Of a stretch of DNA of 64,000 bases, positions 38,601 to 50,528 are shown in pieces; within the stretch, counting starts at the first letter, position 1; each line of letters opens with the position of its first letter. The notes under the pieces are model-generated. The model worked only from the letters and a program-made list of their open reading frames with translations, was not told the DNA's origin and searched no databases. Where the stretch lies: assembly GCF_023278565.1 (NCBI RefSeq), contig NC_064672.1, positions 1,426,001 to 1,490,000 on the forward strand. Reading direction: 5' to 3'. Both the position numbers and the translations under genes were made by a program. This DNA comes from Colletotrichum lupini. Its lineage: Eukaryota; Ascomycota; Sordariomycetes; Glomerellales; Glomerellaceae.

Positions 38601-38932
38601 GTGTGCATAGGCACGTATTTGACAGCGATCAGGGAGGCCTTGATATACTCTTTGAAGGCCATATCGGGTCGACCAAAGTCACGAAAGGTCTCGGCTTGTC
38701 GCATGGCGTTGTCAGCCATCTCGAGGATTTTGCGCAAGGGTAGGTTCATGTCGATGTGAGGAGCTGTGGATGTGAGGTCATCTATATGTGGCAGCGGGGG
38801 CTTGCCGCCGCGGCCGGCAGAGCCCCCATCTCCGCCCATAGCGAAGGTATGTAATCCGGAGCCGTTGGATAAGACCGGACCGCCGCCGCCGCCGAGGACG
38901 GTTCTGGTGGCTGAAGAGGCCGTGGAGCTCAT
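35680..38932 (-). CDS. Ubiquitin carboxyl-terminal hydrolase with rhodanese domain (Doa4/USP8-like)
   Basis: Cysteine protease predicted to remove ubiquitin from endosomal cargo, as Doa4/Ubp5 and USP8 do. Two exons, 38932-36650 and 36600-35680, encode 1067 residues. In order: a Gly-rich start, a helical USP8-dimerisation/MIT-like region (about 60-150), a low-complexity linker, a rhodanese-like domain (about 365-480, IIDVRGREDFDEGHI), a second linker, and the USP domain (about 680-1060). The catalytic Cys is about residue 692 in GLNNPGVWCYANS, followed by QQDAQEFMSWLL, a CTQC...CDNC zinc-binding pair, and the catalytic His about 1001 in STGHYYAYVRD with NDS downstream. The usual GNTCYMNS Cys box is altered to GVWCYANS, although the Cys and the oxyanion Asn five residues before it are kept. 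Divergent from VPS27. Confidence 0.92.
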
Positions 38933-40758
38933 GTGAACGGAAATGGATGTCTTGGAATCGGGTATGGAGCTTGAATCATGTCGTTGTAAGCGTGGTGGCT
39001 CGGATGCAGGGAAAGGAAGCTATCGCTGGTGATGTCGAGGAAGTGTGGAAATCGGAGGCGTCGAGGTAGGTCGGACGAGGACGAGGACAGGACGGGGACG
39101 CAACGATAGTTGGCGCCGGGTTCGTCATGAGTGGCAGTGACGCAGACTAGGTAGTTTTGTAGAGGTTTGTGTTTGGCCGCAGGATGGTTTATTTGGGTAC
39201 TGCAGGGCGAGGTTGAATAGACATTGTTCTCTAGATTGAGACGAAGCTCGAAAAGAAGGGTCGTGGTGTGGTTGGGTAGGATGGGCGAAAGGAAAGAATG
39301 TCAGTCTTTGATGGATGAAGTTGGATTGGCAGGTGCGCAGCGGTCCTGTGAAAGCCAGATGGTCCGTGGTGGAGGGACAGCCTCGCTCGCTGGCGCTAAC
39401 AGTTTCAACAATAGCAAGACATTGTGGAGAGGAAACGGTACCGTTGCGGCGGCTGTGCTGGGGAGGGGTGACTCGGTACCTTTTCCGACAGGGCCCGTAC
39501 TCTTTCTCCAGGGCGTTGCGCTGCAGAGCAGGGGAATAAACCACCTTCCACCACAGTGGAGGCCATCTCACTGACGCATCCGGACTGAACAGCGGTTCGG
39601 GCACTGGAACTGGCGGGCAGTGCCCTGCTTCTTGCCCACCTCAAGTCACCCGGCCCCGAGTTTTGAGCGGCGACTTGCACTGACGGAGATGATCCACGTC
39701 CTTGGCCTTGACAACTCATATATCATGCAGCGCCACAACCAATATAACTTGGCTTATGAATGCCCACTTTAGGCAGTTGAGTTGTTTATTGCCTTTGATG
39801 AGAGTATCTGCTCCGAAACTAAATTACATTGTCTATTGCTGAAGGCCTACCGGAAAAGCATAAACTGGAAGTTGGTGACTATGCCTCCCAGGAAGCAGAG
39901 TCAGGCCTGGGTAGGTGAGGTATCTAATGAGGTCCCTTGATTACGTAGCTGCCAGCCCACATGCCCAGTAGCGTAAAGCAAGTCACCTCACAAGAGTCTC
40001 CTTCCCAACTCGAAGCCTCCAGTTCAGCCTCAAATGGCACGCGCCACAGATGCTCCACCGCCATCTTCATAGAGGATACGTACTCCGTGCCTGCTCTGGG
40101 GGAAACGGGAACGAGCTGAGGTGGGCAGCTGGCCTTGCCAAAATCCCATTCCCTCCCCCCATTCTCAATAGTACACTGTTTCTTTGGGTTTAGCGCGGAG
40201 ACCTCCGTTCGTCACAGGGCCGTGTTCCAAGCGGAGCAGCCACGAGTCCGCGACGACAGCAACCTGAAGATGCAATAGGTATCCGTAGTTAGACTCCTCC
40301 AACCCAAGGCAGCGACTCTAAATCCACCGTCCATCCACTGCCCGACACATTCCAACCCCTGCTCATTCGTACTAAGCCAACGTAACCCAGCGGACCTTGT
40401 CTGTGTTCGACACCACTGCCCGCAGCTGCCCACGCCTCCACTGCTCTAGCCTATGCCGACTACGCCTAAGCCTGCTGCATCTCCAACTAGGCCTTACCTT
40501 ACTGTGTACGCACACCCGACCCTGAGGCTGCCGCATCTGGGCAACCATTAGAAACACACACAAGCTTTCCTCTTTGCCTTTCATCCACATCTCCTACATA
40601 CGCGCAACCCATCTGGCCCGCTTTACGTACGACGACAAAGACGACGACAGCCTCGCGATTGCGCGCCCGCTTTCTCGAGCTAGATAAACCATCCCGACGA
40701 TCGATAGCCGCCTGTTTGCTCTAACTCCCCGCCCGACAAAACATTTCCAGCCTTCAAA
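38933..40758. promoter_or_regulatory. Divergent promoter region between deubiquitinase and VPS27
   Basis: A 1.8-kb region separates the two start codons. It contains a TATCCGTA copy at 40280-40287, many GT/AG-rich near-repeats and pyrimidine-rich sequence before the VPS27 start. Both flanking products work on ubiquitinated cargo at the endosome, so co-regulation is plausible but not shown. No gene was seen in it. Confidence 0.4.
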
Positions 40759-43115
40759 ATGATGGGCTGGTGGTCCAGCTCGGCCAACACGGCCTTGGAC
40801 GAGCAAATTGAGAAAGCCACAGGCAGCAGCTTGTACGACTCTCTGCCATCCGTTGTCATGCTCTTCTAACATTGACACAGGGAGGATATCGCCCTGAATC
40901 TCGAGGTCTCTGATGTCATCAGATCAAAGACCGTTCAGCCTAAGGAGGCCATGCGCTCCTTGAAGAGGCGCATCGGCAACAAGAACCCTAATACCCAGCT
41001 GAGCGCACTGAATGTAGGTCATCGTTGCTGCCTGATCACGCTTGACTGAACTGACTCTGTCCGCCCGCAGCTCACCGACACGTGTGTAAAGAATGGAGGC
41101 ACCCACTTCCTCGCCGAAATCGCCTCAAGGGAGTTCATGGACAACCTGACCTCCCTCCTTCAAGCTGTCGGACCCGCCGCCGTTAACCACGAAGTCAAGC
41201 AGAAGATTCTCGAGCTGATACAATCTTGGGCCGCCGCCACCGAAGGACGCCTTGAACTGGGATACATCGGAGAGGTCTACAAGACATTGCAAAGGGAAGG
41301 TCATCAGTTTCCTCCTAAAATCAGCGTCTCCAGCAGCATGATCGACAGCAGCGCGGTAGGTTCTCATCCACGGCTATGAATCTTCCCAGCCCAAACTGAC
41401 AAGCTTCTCAAAGCCCCCCGAGTGGGTGGATTCAGATGTCTGCATGCGATGCCGCACCGCCTTTACCTTCACGAACCGAAAGCATCACTGCCGAAACTGC
41501 GGCAACTGCTTCGATCAACAATGTTCGGCCAAGTCGCTACCCCTCCCCCACCTCGGCATCATGCAGCCCGTCCGCGTCGACGACGGCTGCTACGCGAAGC
41601 TCATGGACAGATCGGCCAAGGGAGGTGCTGCACCACCTTCGCCGCTGTCGCAAGACCGATCTCCCACCTATCCTTACAAGACACGAAGCACATCGGCCAT
41701 GCAACCACGCAACGCCCGCGTCGACGACGCATTCGACGAGGACCTGAAGAAGGCGCTAGCTATGAGCTTGGAGGAGGTCAAAGGCTACTCTCAGGGCTAC
41801 GTTGCACCTACGGCCAATGGTCCCTCGGGACCCAAGGTCAACGGCAGCTCTGCGCCTGCAGCATCGTCTGGCGCGGATGAGGAAGATGACGACCTCAAGG
41901 CTGCCATCGCCGCTTCGCTAGCTGATATGGAGGAGCAGAAGCAAAGACATGCGGCAGTCTTGAAGGAGCACACGTCGAATCCCGGACCAAACCCTACTCA
42001 GCAGTTTTCTCTGCCCAAGAACGATTACGAGCTAACACCGGTTGAGGCTGAGAACATTAACCTTTTTGCAACTCTCGTCGACCGCCTGCAGACACAACCC
42101 CCCGGCACCATTCTGCGCGAGCCTCAAATCCAAGAACTTTACGATAGCATCGGCACACTGCGGCCTAAGCTTGCCCGTACTTACGGCGAGACTATGAGCA
42201 AGCATGGTAAGTACCCCTGGAATTACAGGTGTCCGTCTCTGTCTTCTCACACAGCCTCTAGACACACTACTCGACCTACATGCCAAACTTTCCACCGTTG
42301 TTCGCTACTACGACAGAATGCTAGAAGAGCGCCTGTCCAAGGCATACAGCCAGCACGCAATTGGGGGAGGATACAATCTCCCCCCTCGCCAGTCTGGCGC
42401 TTACCCTACGCTGCAAGGCAGTGCACCTGGGGGTGCCGGCCTGGCCGAGAATTTCTATACCGGATCACAGCAGATGGACTACGGCCACGCACCGCCACCT
42501 CAGGCCTACGCACAACACCCACAGCACACTCCACAACCTCAGTACGCGACTTTTGACAAGCGCGCATCCATGGCTGGTCCGCCGGGAGGACCGTATCCTG
42601 GCCAAGAGCCTCAAAGAACGGATAGCTGGAGAAGCGGAGCTGGTCCCGTACCTGACGGCCAATACGCACCCCAGCAGTCTTATGCTCCGAGCGAGCCGCC
42701 TCAAGCAAATCACCAGAACCAGCCAGGTCAACCTCCGGGCACCCCTTCGGCAGACCCCAACGCTTCTTATTACTTCAACCCTCAGCAGCCTAGCGCACCT
42801 CCTTCTGCTCCGCCGAACGCGGATCCTAACCCATCGCCATACCCGAATCTTCAGCAGCCAGTGCAATACCGACAGGCCATGCCACCCCAACAAACACCTA
42901 CTCAAACGCCTGCCCAGCCGGAACAGCCCACGCAACAACAGGCTCCGCCCCAGCAGCAAAGCTACTGGCAACCATCAGTACCGCAGCAATCGGCGCACCC
43001 TCAACAGCATTGGCAAGGCCAGTACAACAGCGGATATACCCAGGAATCATTTCCGTCTGCTCCGCAAAACGCACCTAAGCAGCCGGCAGTGGAGGAGAGT
43101 CTCATTGATCTTTGA
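40759..43115 (+). CDS. vps27: Vps27, ESCRT-0 subunit (VHS, FYVE, UIM)
   Basis: Sorts ubiquitinated membrane proteins into multivesicular bodies by binding PI3P and ubiquitin on endosomes. Five exons: 40759-40832, 40881-41013, 41071-41355, 41414-42206 and 42262-43115. They keep frame and give 712 residues. Seen: an N-terminal VHS domain (about 10-150, with a tryptophan pair in MMGWWSSS), a FYVE zinc finger (about 168-228) with [13 protein letters not shown] and CFDQQC, and two ubiquitin-interacting motifs ([14 protein letters not shown] and [16 protein letters not shown]). Then follow a helical Hse1-binding region and a Pro/Gln-rich tail. The protein ends in EESLIDL, which resembles a clathrin-box type motif. 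The start is ambiguous by one residue, because two ATGs are adjacent. Confidence 0.95.
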
Positions 43116-44401
43116 AAGACAGGAAAGTAATCAGGAAGCATGCAGGCCATTAGCTCTCGGCGTTTCAGGGTCAGGGAGAGCCCAACACTAGCATCTTCAG
43201 ACTTGAGAATGAGCTACAAAATGAAAGTTTTATTGGATCATAATTACTGTCCAACTTGTGACTGTGATGTTGATAATGGACCCTATGTGAAGACTCAGGT
43301 CGGAGCATCCAGGCAAGGGCTTATGTGAATGATTAATCTAGCATTACCTTACTAACACACGGACGCGGGTGAATACCACGTTCAGAATCCCCCTTTAACA
43401 TGTACATTTCCAACACAGGCTTCCCGCACGTCAACTTTGCGTGCCTAGGCCATGACTGTAGCCCTCTTAACTATCTTACTCTGTAATTATCCTCGCCCGT
43501 CACGAGCCTTCTCAAACGATATTAAAGCGCATCATCAAAGTCAACAATTCCTTCTGACTCACAATTTCCGCCGGGGAGCAAATCTAGAAGTAGAAATCCA
43601 TTCCACCGGCTTTTGACCGTAGGTAAGGTAAGGCGAGGTAAGGTAGCCGGCCACCCGCCCCTCTTGCCGGACCAATCATGCAGAAGAAGCAACAAAAGCC
43701 CGCGTCCAACCCCCTCCGGCCAACCACGGCACGGCGCCAGCGCGGCGTGAGACTCCACTTTCCGCTCCGGTCATCGGCGCCGAATGGTGCGACTGCGGAC
43801 CGCTATTACAGCAGCTTAGCTTTCAAGCATTCTTGAAACCAGCAACGCGAAGCGCCGCAACACAAGGCAAGGCACCGTAGAAGGCCCCTATGGCAACCCA
43901 CGTGGAACCCGTCCGGTGTCATGATTTCTCTACTCGGGTGTCTGCTTATTAGTTTAGGTGTGTTCCGACGCCCGTCCCAAGGTAAAGGCGGTTCATCTGA
44001 GTCATTTCTAGACACAGGCTGAACAGACTTTCCCGTTCCCTCCACCGGACTGCCCACACCCACGCCAAACAAGGAAACTTTCCCGAGAATTGGGGGGTGG
44101 AGGGACGCATTACGTAGCTCATCCTCTCAACTTGCTAGAGCTTTCGTTTATATATAATTGGATCGTGAACCATCCGAACATCTGTCGAGAACCCCGTCTT
44201 TCCCATTTCCATTGTGAAATTTAGAGATTCAATTAGACTGAATGCTACTTTTTTCACTTTCTGTTTCTCACTAGAATCAAAGACACTGTGTAACAGCATA
44301 CACACAAGCATCTTGCCCCGCCACCCCGCCAATTCATCTCAAGCTCGTCATCATCATACCTGAAGAAAAGTTCAAAAAAACCAACCACAACCTCAAACAA
44401 A
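43116..44401. other. Intergenic region, 1.3 kb
   Basis: Contains the VPS27 3' flank and the promoter of the phosphatase-family gene. A cluster of GGTAAGGTA-like units lies at about 43620-43647. Nothing coding was seen. Confidence 0.45.
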
Positions 44402-45308
44402 ATGCCAGTCCAAATCCACCTCGTCCGCCACGCCCAAGGCTTCCACAACCTCTCCCTCGAAAACGAAGCCCTCCGCGACCCCCTCCTCACAGAAAAGGGA
44501 AAACAGCAGTGCGCCGACCTCCGCGCCGCCTTCCCCCACCACGACCGCATCACCCACCTCGTCGCCAGTCCCCTCCGCCGGACCCTCTACACCTGCCTCC
44601 TCGGCTTCGGTTCCGACTCCTCCTCCTCTGGCTCTCCGGGCTCCTCTCTCAAAGTCCTCGCCCTGCCCGAGGTACAAGAAGTCTCCGACGCGCCGTGCGA
44701 CACCGGCTCAGCCATCAAGGACGTTGAGGCCGAGTTCGCCGGCCGCGTGGATTTCAGCAGGGTGCCCGAGGACTGGATCGACAAGGCCGGCCCCGGCTCG
44801 AGATGGGAGCCGACGCTGGAGAAGCTGGAGGCGAGGTCTGCCGAGGCGAGGAGGGCGCTGAGGGAGCTCGTGGGCGGGGATGTGTCGGGGGACGCGCAGG
44901 TCGTGGTCGTCACGCACGGTGGCATTTTGCACTTTTTGACGGATGATTGGTATGGGATTGCTCCCAAGAAGGGTACGTGTTTTTCTCGTTTTCGAGATTC
45001 TTTATTTGTTTCTTGAATGTCTTCTATGGACACCCCGATGGCATGGAGTTGAGTGAGATGGGAGCCGTTCACTAATTCTAAGTGTAGCAACTGGCTGGGA
45101 AAACACCGAGTACAGATCGTACGAATTCGAAGATGCCACGGGACAGGACCCCAAGGCCCTCCTCAAAGAGACGCAGGAGAGCTGGCAGCGCCGTAAGGGC
45201 GAGGACACCCGCCCGACGCCTGAGCAACAGGCCGAGCTCCGCCAAACCTTCTATCGTGAAATGGAGCCGTATCTCAAGTACAGCCCCGAGAGAGGCTGGA
45301 TGCAGTAA
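44402..45308 (+). CDS. Histidine phosphatase (phosphoglycerate-mutase-like) family protein
   Basis: Member of the histidine phosphatase superfamily; the substrate is unknown. Two exons, 44402-44972 and 45088-45308, encode 263 residues. Seen: the N-terminal RHA-type phosphohistidine motif LVRHAQGFHN with catalytic His10, the ASPLRRT segment that binds phosphate, and a second conserved histidine about 172 in VVTHGGILHFL. Helical, charged sequence at the C-terminus includes ATGWENTEYRSYEF, which is spread across the intron. It is probably cytosolic, since no signal peptide was seen. Related fungal proteins are annotated variously as phosphoglycerate mutases or phosphatases, and sequence alone does not decide. 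Its end lies only 163 bp from the end of the convergent CCT5 gene. Confidence 0.88.
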
Positions 45309-45471
45309 GTGGCAAGAGGGGCAGGGCAAGCACTAGACGGTTCGTTGCGTGGGAGGACAGAAATCATGGTCTCGACATTGTGGGGGCCTCTCTATTTGCA
45401 TAGTACACAGCTTGGTATAATCCCAAACACCATAGACCTATCTAGAACCTTTTTTACCGTTTTATAAACTT

Positions 45472-47366
45472 TTAAAAGTCTTCCTCGCCGGACCCGGCAA
45501 CAATGACGTTGTTCACCTTCAGGACCATACGGCATAATTGCGTCGCGAGCTGGAGTTGCTGCTTCTTGCTGATAAGGGGGTCGATGACAAATGCATCCTT
45601 CATGTCGTTGCTGCCGCGCTGCATGCAGTCGACACCGAGCTTGCCACGGACTCCAGGACCGGCCTTGACCTGCTGACTCTTGATGTCGGCCAGCGTCGCG
45701 ATGGGGTTCAGACCACTGTTCTCGGCCAGGGCCATCGGGACAGCGTCGAGGGCCTCGGCAAATCCGCGCATGGCGTATTGCTCAAGGCCAGGGGTCTTGG
45801 CGGCGGCGTCCTCGACTGCCAATGAGCAGGCAATCTCGGCAGCACCACCACCGTAGACCACGCGGTTGTCCTTGACAAGGTTGCGCACGACGCACAAGGC
45901 ATCGTGGAGGGAGCGCTTCGCCTCGTCGATGATCTAACATTGGGGGTTAGCTTTTGGTTAATCTCAAACATTTTGTCAGGAACGCACCATCTTGTTGCTA
46001 CCGCGCACAAAGACGGTCACCGCGCGGGTGTTGGCGCACTCCTCAATGACCAGCATCTTCTCTCTTGTTGTGCCAAAGGTCATTTCTCTGACGATACCTG
46101 CAGTTCCGAGCTTCTCGGGCTTGAGGTCCTCGAACCGCGGCACGATACGGCCGTTTGTCGCAATAGCCACCAACTCGATCTCCGGTCCTCCAACCCACCG
46201 CACGGCAGGCAAGTCGTTCTGGAGCAGCAGGTGGTTCGCCTCATCGTCGAAACCCCACTGGCAGAGAGCCAAGTTGGCACCGGCATCCTTGATTTGTTGA
46301 ATCATCTCGATAAACTTCTCGCGTTCGTAACTCTGCAACTTTTTGTACTCCTCAACGCTGGTGATGTCGAGCTTGTGCTTAGTCTTGGGCTTAGGGGGTT
46401 CGAAGGCGCAGGTAAGAATGGCGATCTTGGCGTCCTTGACTTCGGAAGGCATCTGGGGGTGAGAGAAATCCTTGTCGATAATGACGCCCTTGACGAGCAT
46501 AGTATCCTCCAGAGCTCCTCCGACCTTGCCATCGACCTTGATCAGCTCAAAGTCAACGTCCCTCCGGTCCAGGTCGGCAACGGAGAGGACAGCGTCCACT
46601 GCGATCTGAGAGAACTGGTCGTGTGCCTTGGAAACAATCTTGCTGCCCAAACTTGTTCGTGCAACCTTCAGCAGGTTTCCTGTCTCTTCTTTGCTGAACT
46701 CGATGACATCTGAAATCTTGTCAAGCTCCGACACGGCGATGTCGCAAGCCTGGTCGTATCCGTCCGCAATGCGGATGGGGTGGATTCCCTTATCGATCAG
46801 CTCTGCCGCCTGCTCAAGGAGAGCACCAGCAAGCACGACGACGCCGGTTGTGCCATCACCAATCTCGTCATCTTGCGACTTTGAAAGCTCCACCAACAGC
46901 TTAGCGACGTGGTTTGAGATCTCCATCTGTTGCAGAATCGTGGCGCCGTCGTTTGTCACTGTGATGTCTCCATCGGGGGAGATGAGAATCTTATCGAGGC
47001 CACGAGGACCCAGGGAGGTCTTGACGATATTCGCGACCGTTCTGGCGGCGAGGATGTGGTTCTTGACGGCTTCGTTGCCATATTGTCTCTTCTTCTTTCC
47101 TTGGCTGCGGGGCAATCAGTCCTGGGTCTCCTTATCAGGGGTTCGGGGTAGGGCAAGAGAGGGCGAGCTTACTCTCTGACAACGATGAAGGGACGGCCTT
47201 GCTCGTCCTTCATCACGGCCGCTACAGTGTCATTTCGTCAGTATATGTGGTCTCGAAGCTCGGATCGTGGCATTGATTACCATTGGCCATATCAAGGTCT
47301 AGACATGATGTTAGCTGCATGCAACAATGAATTTCACAGGGAAGGGTACCACATACTCATAGCCAT
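45472..47366 (-). CDS. cct5: T-complex protein 1 subunit epsilon (CCT5)
   Basis: Subunit of the cytosolic group II chaperonin TRiC/CCT, which folds actin, tubulin and WD-repeat proteins. Five inferred exons: 47366-47357, 47298-47281, 47221-47173, 47104-45988 and 45933-45472. Together they give 551 residues, the usual family length. The first three exons are only 10, 18 and 49 nt and spell [18 protein letters not shown], then [17 protein letters not shown]. Seen: [10 protein letters not shown], the TNDGATIL and [12 protein letters not shown] nucleotide-binding loops, and GGGAAEI before the C-terminal equatorial helices. The epsilon assignment rests on the N-terminal MKDEQGRPF and QGKKKRQ sequence, which is typical of CCT5. 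Head-to-head with HBS1, 554 bp apart. Confidence 0.93.
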
Positions 47367-47920
47367 GTTGAAGGTTTTCGCACGTCGCTGGGGTTTCGGA
47401 TGGGTAGTGCGATTCAACTGGGAGTGACGCCGGGGGAAGGAGAGGTATCGTGCGTTGAGGGGGGTTGAGCTCCAAGGACCGGGTCGTGGTGGACCAAAAT
47501 TTCTGAATAATTGGTGGTGCCTGCCATTCTGGGGGACCAGAAGCTTCGGTTGCCGGGGTGCAGATAATCCGGCGGCTCACCGCCTAGCAAGGCCTGGAAG
47601 GCAACAGCAAGTACCCCGCCATGGACGTGGTTGCCCCTCCATGGCTCTTGCGGTGGCCATGACCAAAGCGCCCCAAGCGCCCCACACATGCCACTTCAGG
47701 CCATGACCAAACTCAAGTCCACAGCGTCATCTCCGAAAAGCTGCAAAACTAGTTGTTAAAGAGCTTCTATCCCCCCGGTCGAGTGAACAATTCACTGGGT
47801 ATCACATACCACCCAGATCACTTTCATTTTCTTACCTTGAGAGCTTGGGTCTCTGCGACATCCCCTCTCCCCAATCCATCCACAAAGAACACCAAGCTCA
47901 CCTACCCCAACTACGTCAAC
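47367..47920. promoter_or_regulatory. Divergent promoter between CCT5 and HBS1
   Basis: This 554-bp gap is the only space between the two start codons, so it must hold both core promoters. I saw no clear TATA box or heat-shock element. Pyrimidine-rich leader sequence precedes HBS1. Confidence 0.5.
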
Positions 47921-50528
47921 ATGTCGCGCCACCAGGCAGTACGCAACCTCGACTATGACGAGGCCCTCGACGAATTCGAGGGCGATGACTACGAAGAGGA
48001 GGGAGAGGCTGATCAACTCAGCGCAGAGGATCGTGAGGCCATGGCAATAGGAACTGCGACAGTGCAGAGCACCCTTGGTCCTGATGCCGACAAAGTGACT
48101 GTGCAGCAAATTCAAGAGTCGCTGTGGCACTACTATTACGACATCGAGAAGACGGTGTCTTATCTACAGAAGAAATTCATCGCACCTCCACCTGCGCCCA
48201 AGCAGGAGAAGAAGGCTAAAGATGGTAAGTTCATTTTCTTCTAAAAGTCATGTGAGGGCAGGGTTCCCGGAGAGGTGGCGGCAGTACCAGAAGTTGAGCG
48301 TTTCGGCAGCAGATGGGTTTGGTTGCGGAGGCATGGACGACAAGACTACGACTTACGGCATGGTATCAACTTCGACATATCCAGTTCCCAGGGTGGCACC
48401 ACTATCCCCTGCTTCTTACTTCCACGGCATTTCATGGATGAATGTTCCCAAGAGCCGACAGGCCGTCTTTGTCCCCCCTCGTCCCGTTCCTGGGGGGCTT
48501 CTAGGCGGCGGTGATGGTCCTAAGCTATCAAAGCTTCAGGCCCTTGCTGCAGCACGAAAGAAGAAGACGACCGAGGTGAACAAGACAGACGACAAGGTTG
48601 ATCGAGCCGAGAAGAGAATGTCAACTCTTGCCATTGATGAATCGTCCAAGGAGAACCAGAGAGGCGGGTTGAGCATACTAGCGAAGCGACAAAAGTTGGC
48701 AGAAGACCCTGCCGCGAAGACTCAAATCTCAAAATCAGCTTCGCCCTCGCAGCAGGCCGACGCAGCGTCTGAAGCAGTCAGTATGGATGTCGACACGGCC
48801 AATGAACTCTCTGCCGAGGATCGAAAGAAGACTGAGGATGACTGCTTCGTAGTCCCATCTACGAGGCCGTCTGCCTTTGCTCAGACCCTGTTCGGACCTG
48901 CTCAAGATACTGCCGCCGCCTCTCAGACGTACTCCCTGCCGTACATGGACTCTTCCGCCTATGTGCCCAGTGCTTTCTCTCAACCAAGCCCTGACGATGT
49001 CGTGCTCGCTGCTCAGGCGAAAGGTTCGCGATTCGCGAAGACACAGTAAGATGCTGACTCTAATGATCTCTAGCGGGCTCCAAGTTCGACGCTGCCGCCA
49101 AGAGCGCAAGCAAAAAAGTGGTGGCCAAGTCAAGTGGCTCACAAACCCCCAATTCCGAGATGAAGCAACTTCAACTCGACGACTCAGCAGCACCGAAGAA
49201 CAAAAAGCTGGATGTCGTAAAGGAGTTCGCAAAGAGCGAAAACAAGAGAAGCGCCAGCTTTGTGGTAGTTGGTGAGTCAATCTGTACCTTTCCCCTCCCA
49301 AACATACAACTAATACCCAATAGGACACGTTGATGCTGGCAAGAGCACATTGATGGGCAGATTGCTCTTGGAACTAAAGTACATTGAGCAACATCTGATC
49401 GATCGTTATCGACGCCAGGGTGAGAAGATTGGAAAGTCGTCATTCGCTCTTGCCTGGGTCATGGATCAGCGAGAGGAGGAGCGGGAGCGTGGTGTTACCA
49501 TCGACATCGCCACGAATATGTTTGAGACGGAAAAGACACGGTTTACGATTCTCGACGCCCCTGGTCATCGGGACTTTGTCCCAAACATGATTGCTGGAGC
49601 AAGCCAGGCAGACTTTGCTATTCTCGTCATTGACGCCAACACGGGAGCTTTCGAGAAGGGCTTGAAGGGCCAGACAAGAGAGCATGCTCTGCTCCTGAGA
49701 AGTCTGGGTGTCCAGCGAGTCATCGTCGCTGTGAATAAGCTGGACATGGTTGGATGGTCAAAGGATCGCTTTGATGAAATCTCAGAGCAGGTCACTGGCT
49801 TCATGAAAGGCAATGGCTTCATACTCAAGAACGTCACCTTCGTACCCATATCGGGACTCAGCGGCGCCAATTTGGTGGAGAAGCCAGCCGATGAGGGTCT
49901 GTCATGGTACACAGGCCCGACACTCATTGAGGCGTTGGAAGACTCTGATCCAATGGCGAGAGCGATTGAGAAGCCTTTCCGAATGTCGATTTCGGAAATA
50001 TACAGATCGCAGCAAAGTCAACTCACTGTAGCTGGCCGGATAGAATCGGGCACGGTACAAAATGGCGAGGCATTGATTGTGCAGCCAAGTGGAGAGTCTG
50101 CCTCAATACGATCGATCGAGGTAGACGCCGATGTACAAGAATGGGCCGTTGCGGGACAGAACGTAAACATCGGCCTGTACGGCATCGACCCGATTCACGT
50201 ACGCGTGGGCGATATCATCAGCACCAAGGCAGCTCCCATTGAGACAAGCGACAGGCTGACTATGAAGGTACTGGCCTTCGACCACTTGATGCCAATGCCG
50301 GTGGACGTCCACCGTGGTCGTCTGCATGCGGCTGGGAGAGTTGAGGTCATCCCAGCCGTACTGGACAAGTTGACGGGAGCGACGGTGAAGAAGAACCCCA
50401 GGATCGTGCAGCCAGGCAAGGTTGCGCGGGTTGTTGTCAAGCTTGACTCGAAAGTGCCGTTGGAGGCTGGGCAGCGAGTGGTGCTACGCAGTGGTGGCGA
50501 GACAATCGCGGCAGGGTTGCTGGAATAA
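47921..50528 (+). CDS. hbs1: Hbs1 ribosome-rescue GTPase (eRF3-like)
   Basis: Translational GTPase that with Dom34/Pelota splits stalled ribosomes. Exons: 47921-48224, then a second exon starting at 48310 or 48385 and ending 49023, then 49074-49271 and 49324-50528. The two choices give about 806 or 781 residues, and both keep frame. The N-terminus (MSRHQAVRNLDYDE) and acidic stretch, then a helical Hbs1 N-terminal domain (VQQIQESLWHYYYDIEKTV), are typical of Hbs1 and not of eRF3. The GTPase has GHVDAGKST (created across the last intron), DAPGHRDF and NKLDMVGWS, followed by two EF-Tu-like beta barrels. The linker exon carries a R-x3-F-x3-L motif (RPSAFAQTL, 48864-48890) like the exosome-binding motif of Ski7. 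The intron after exon 2 uses a weak donor, GTTCGC. Confidence 0.92.
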
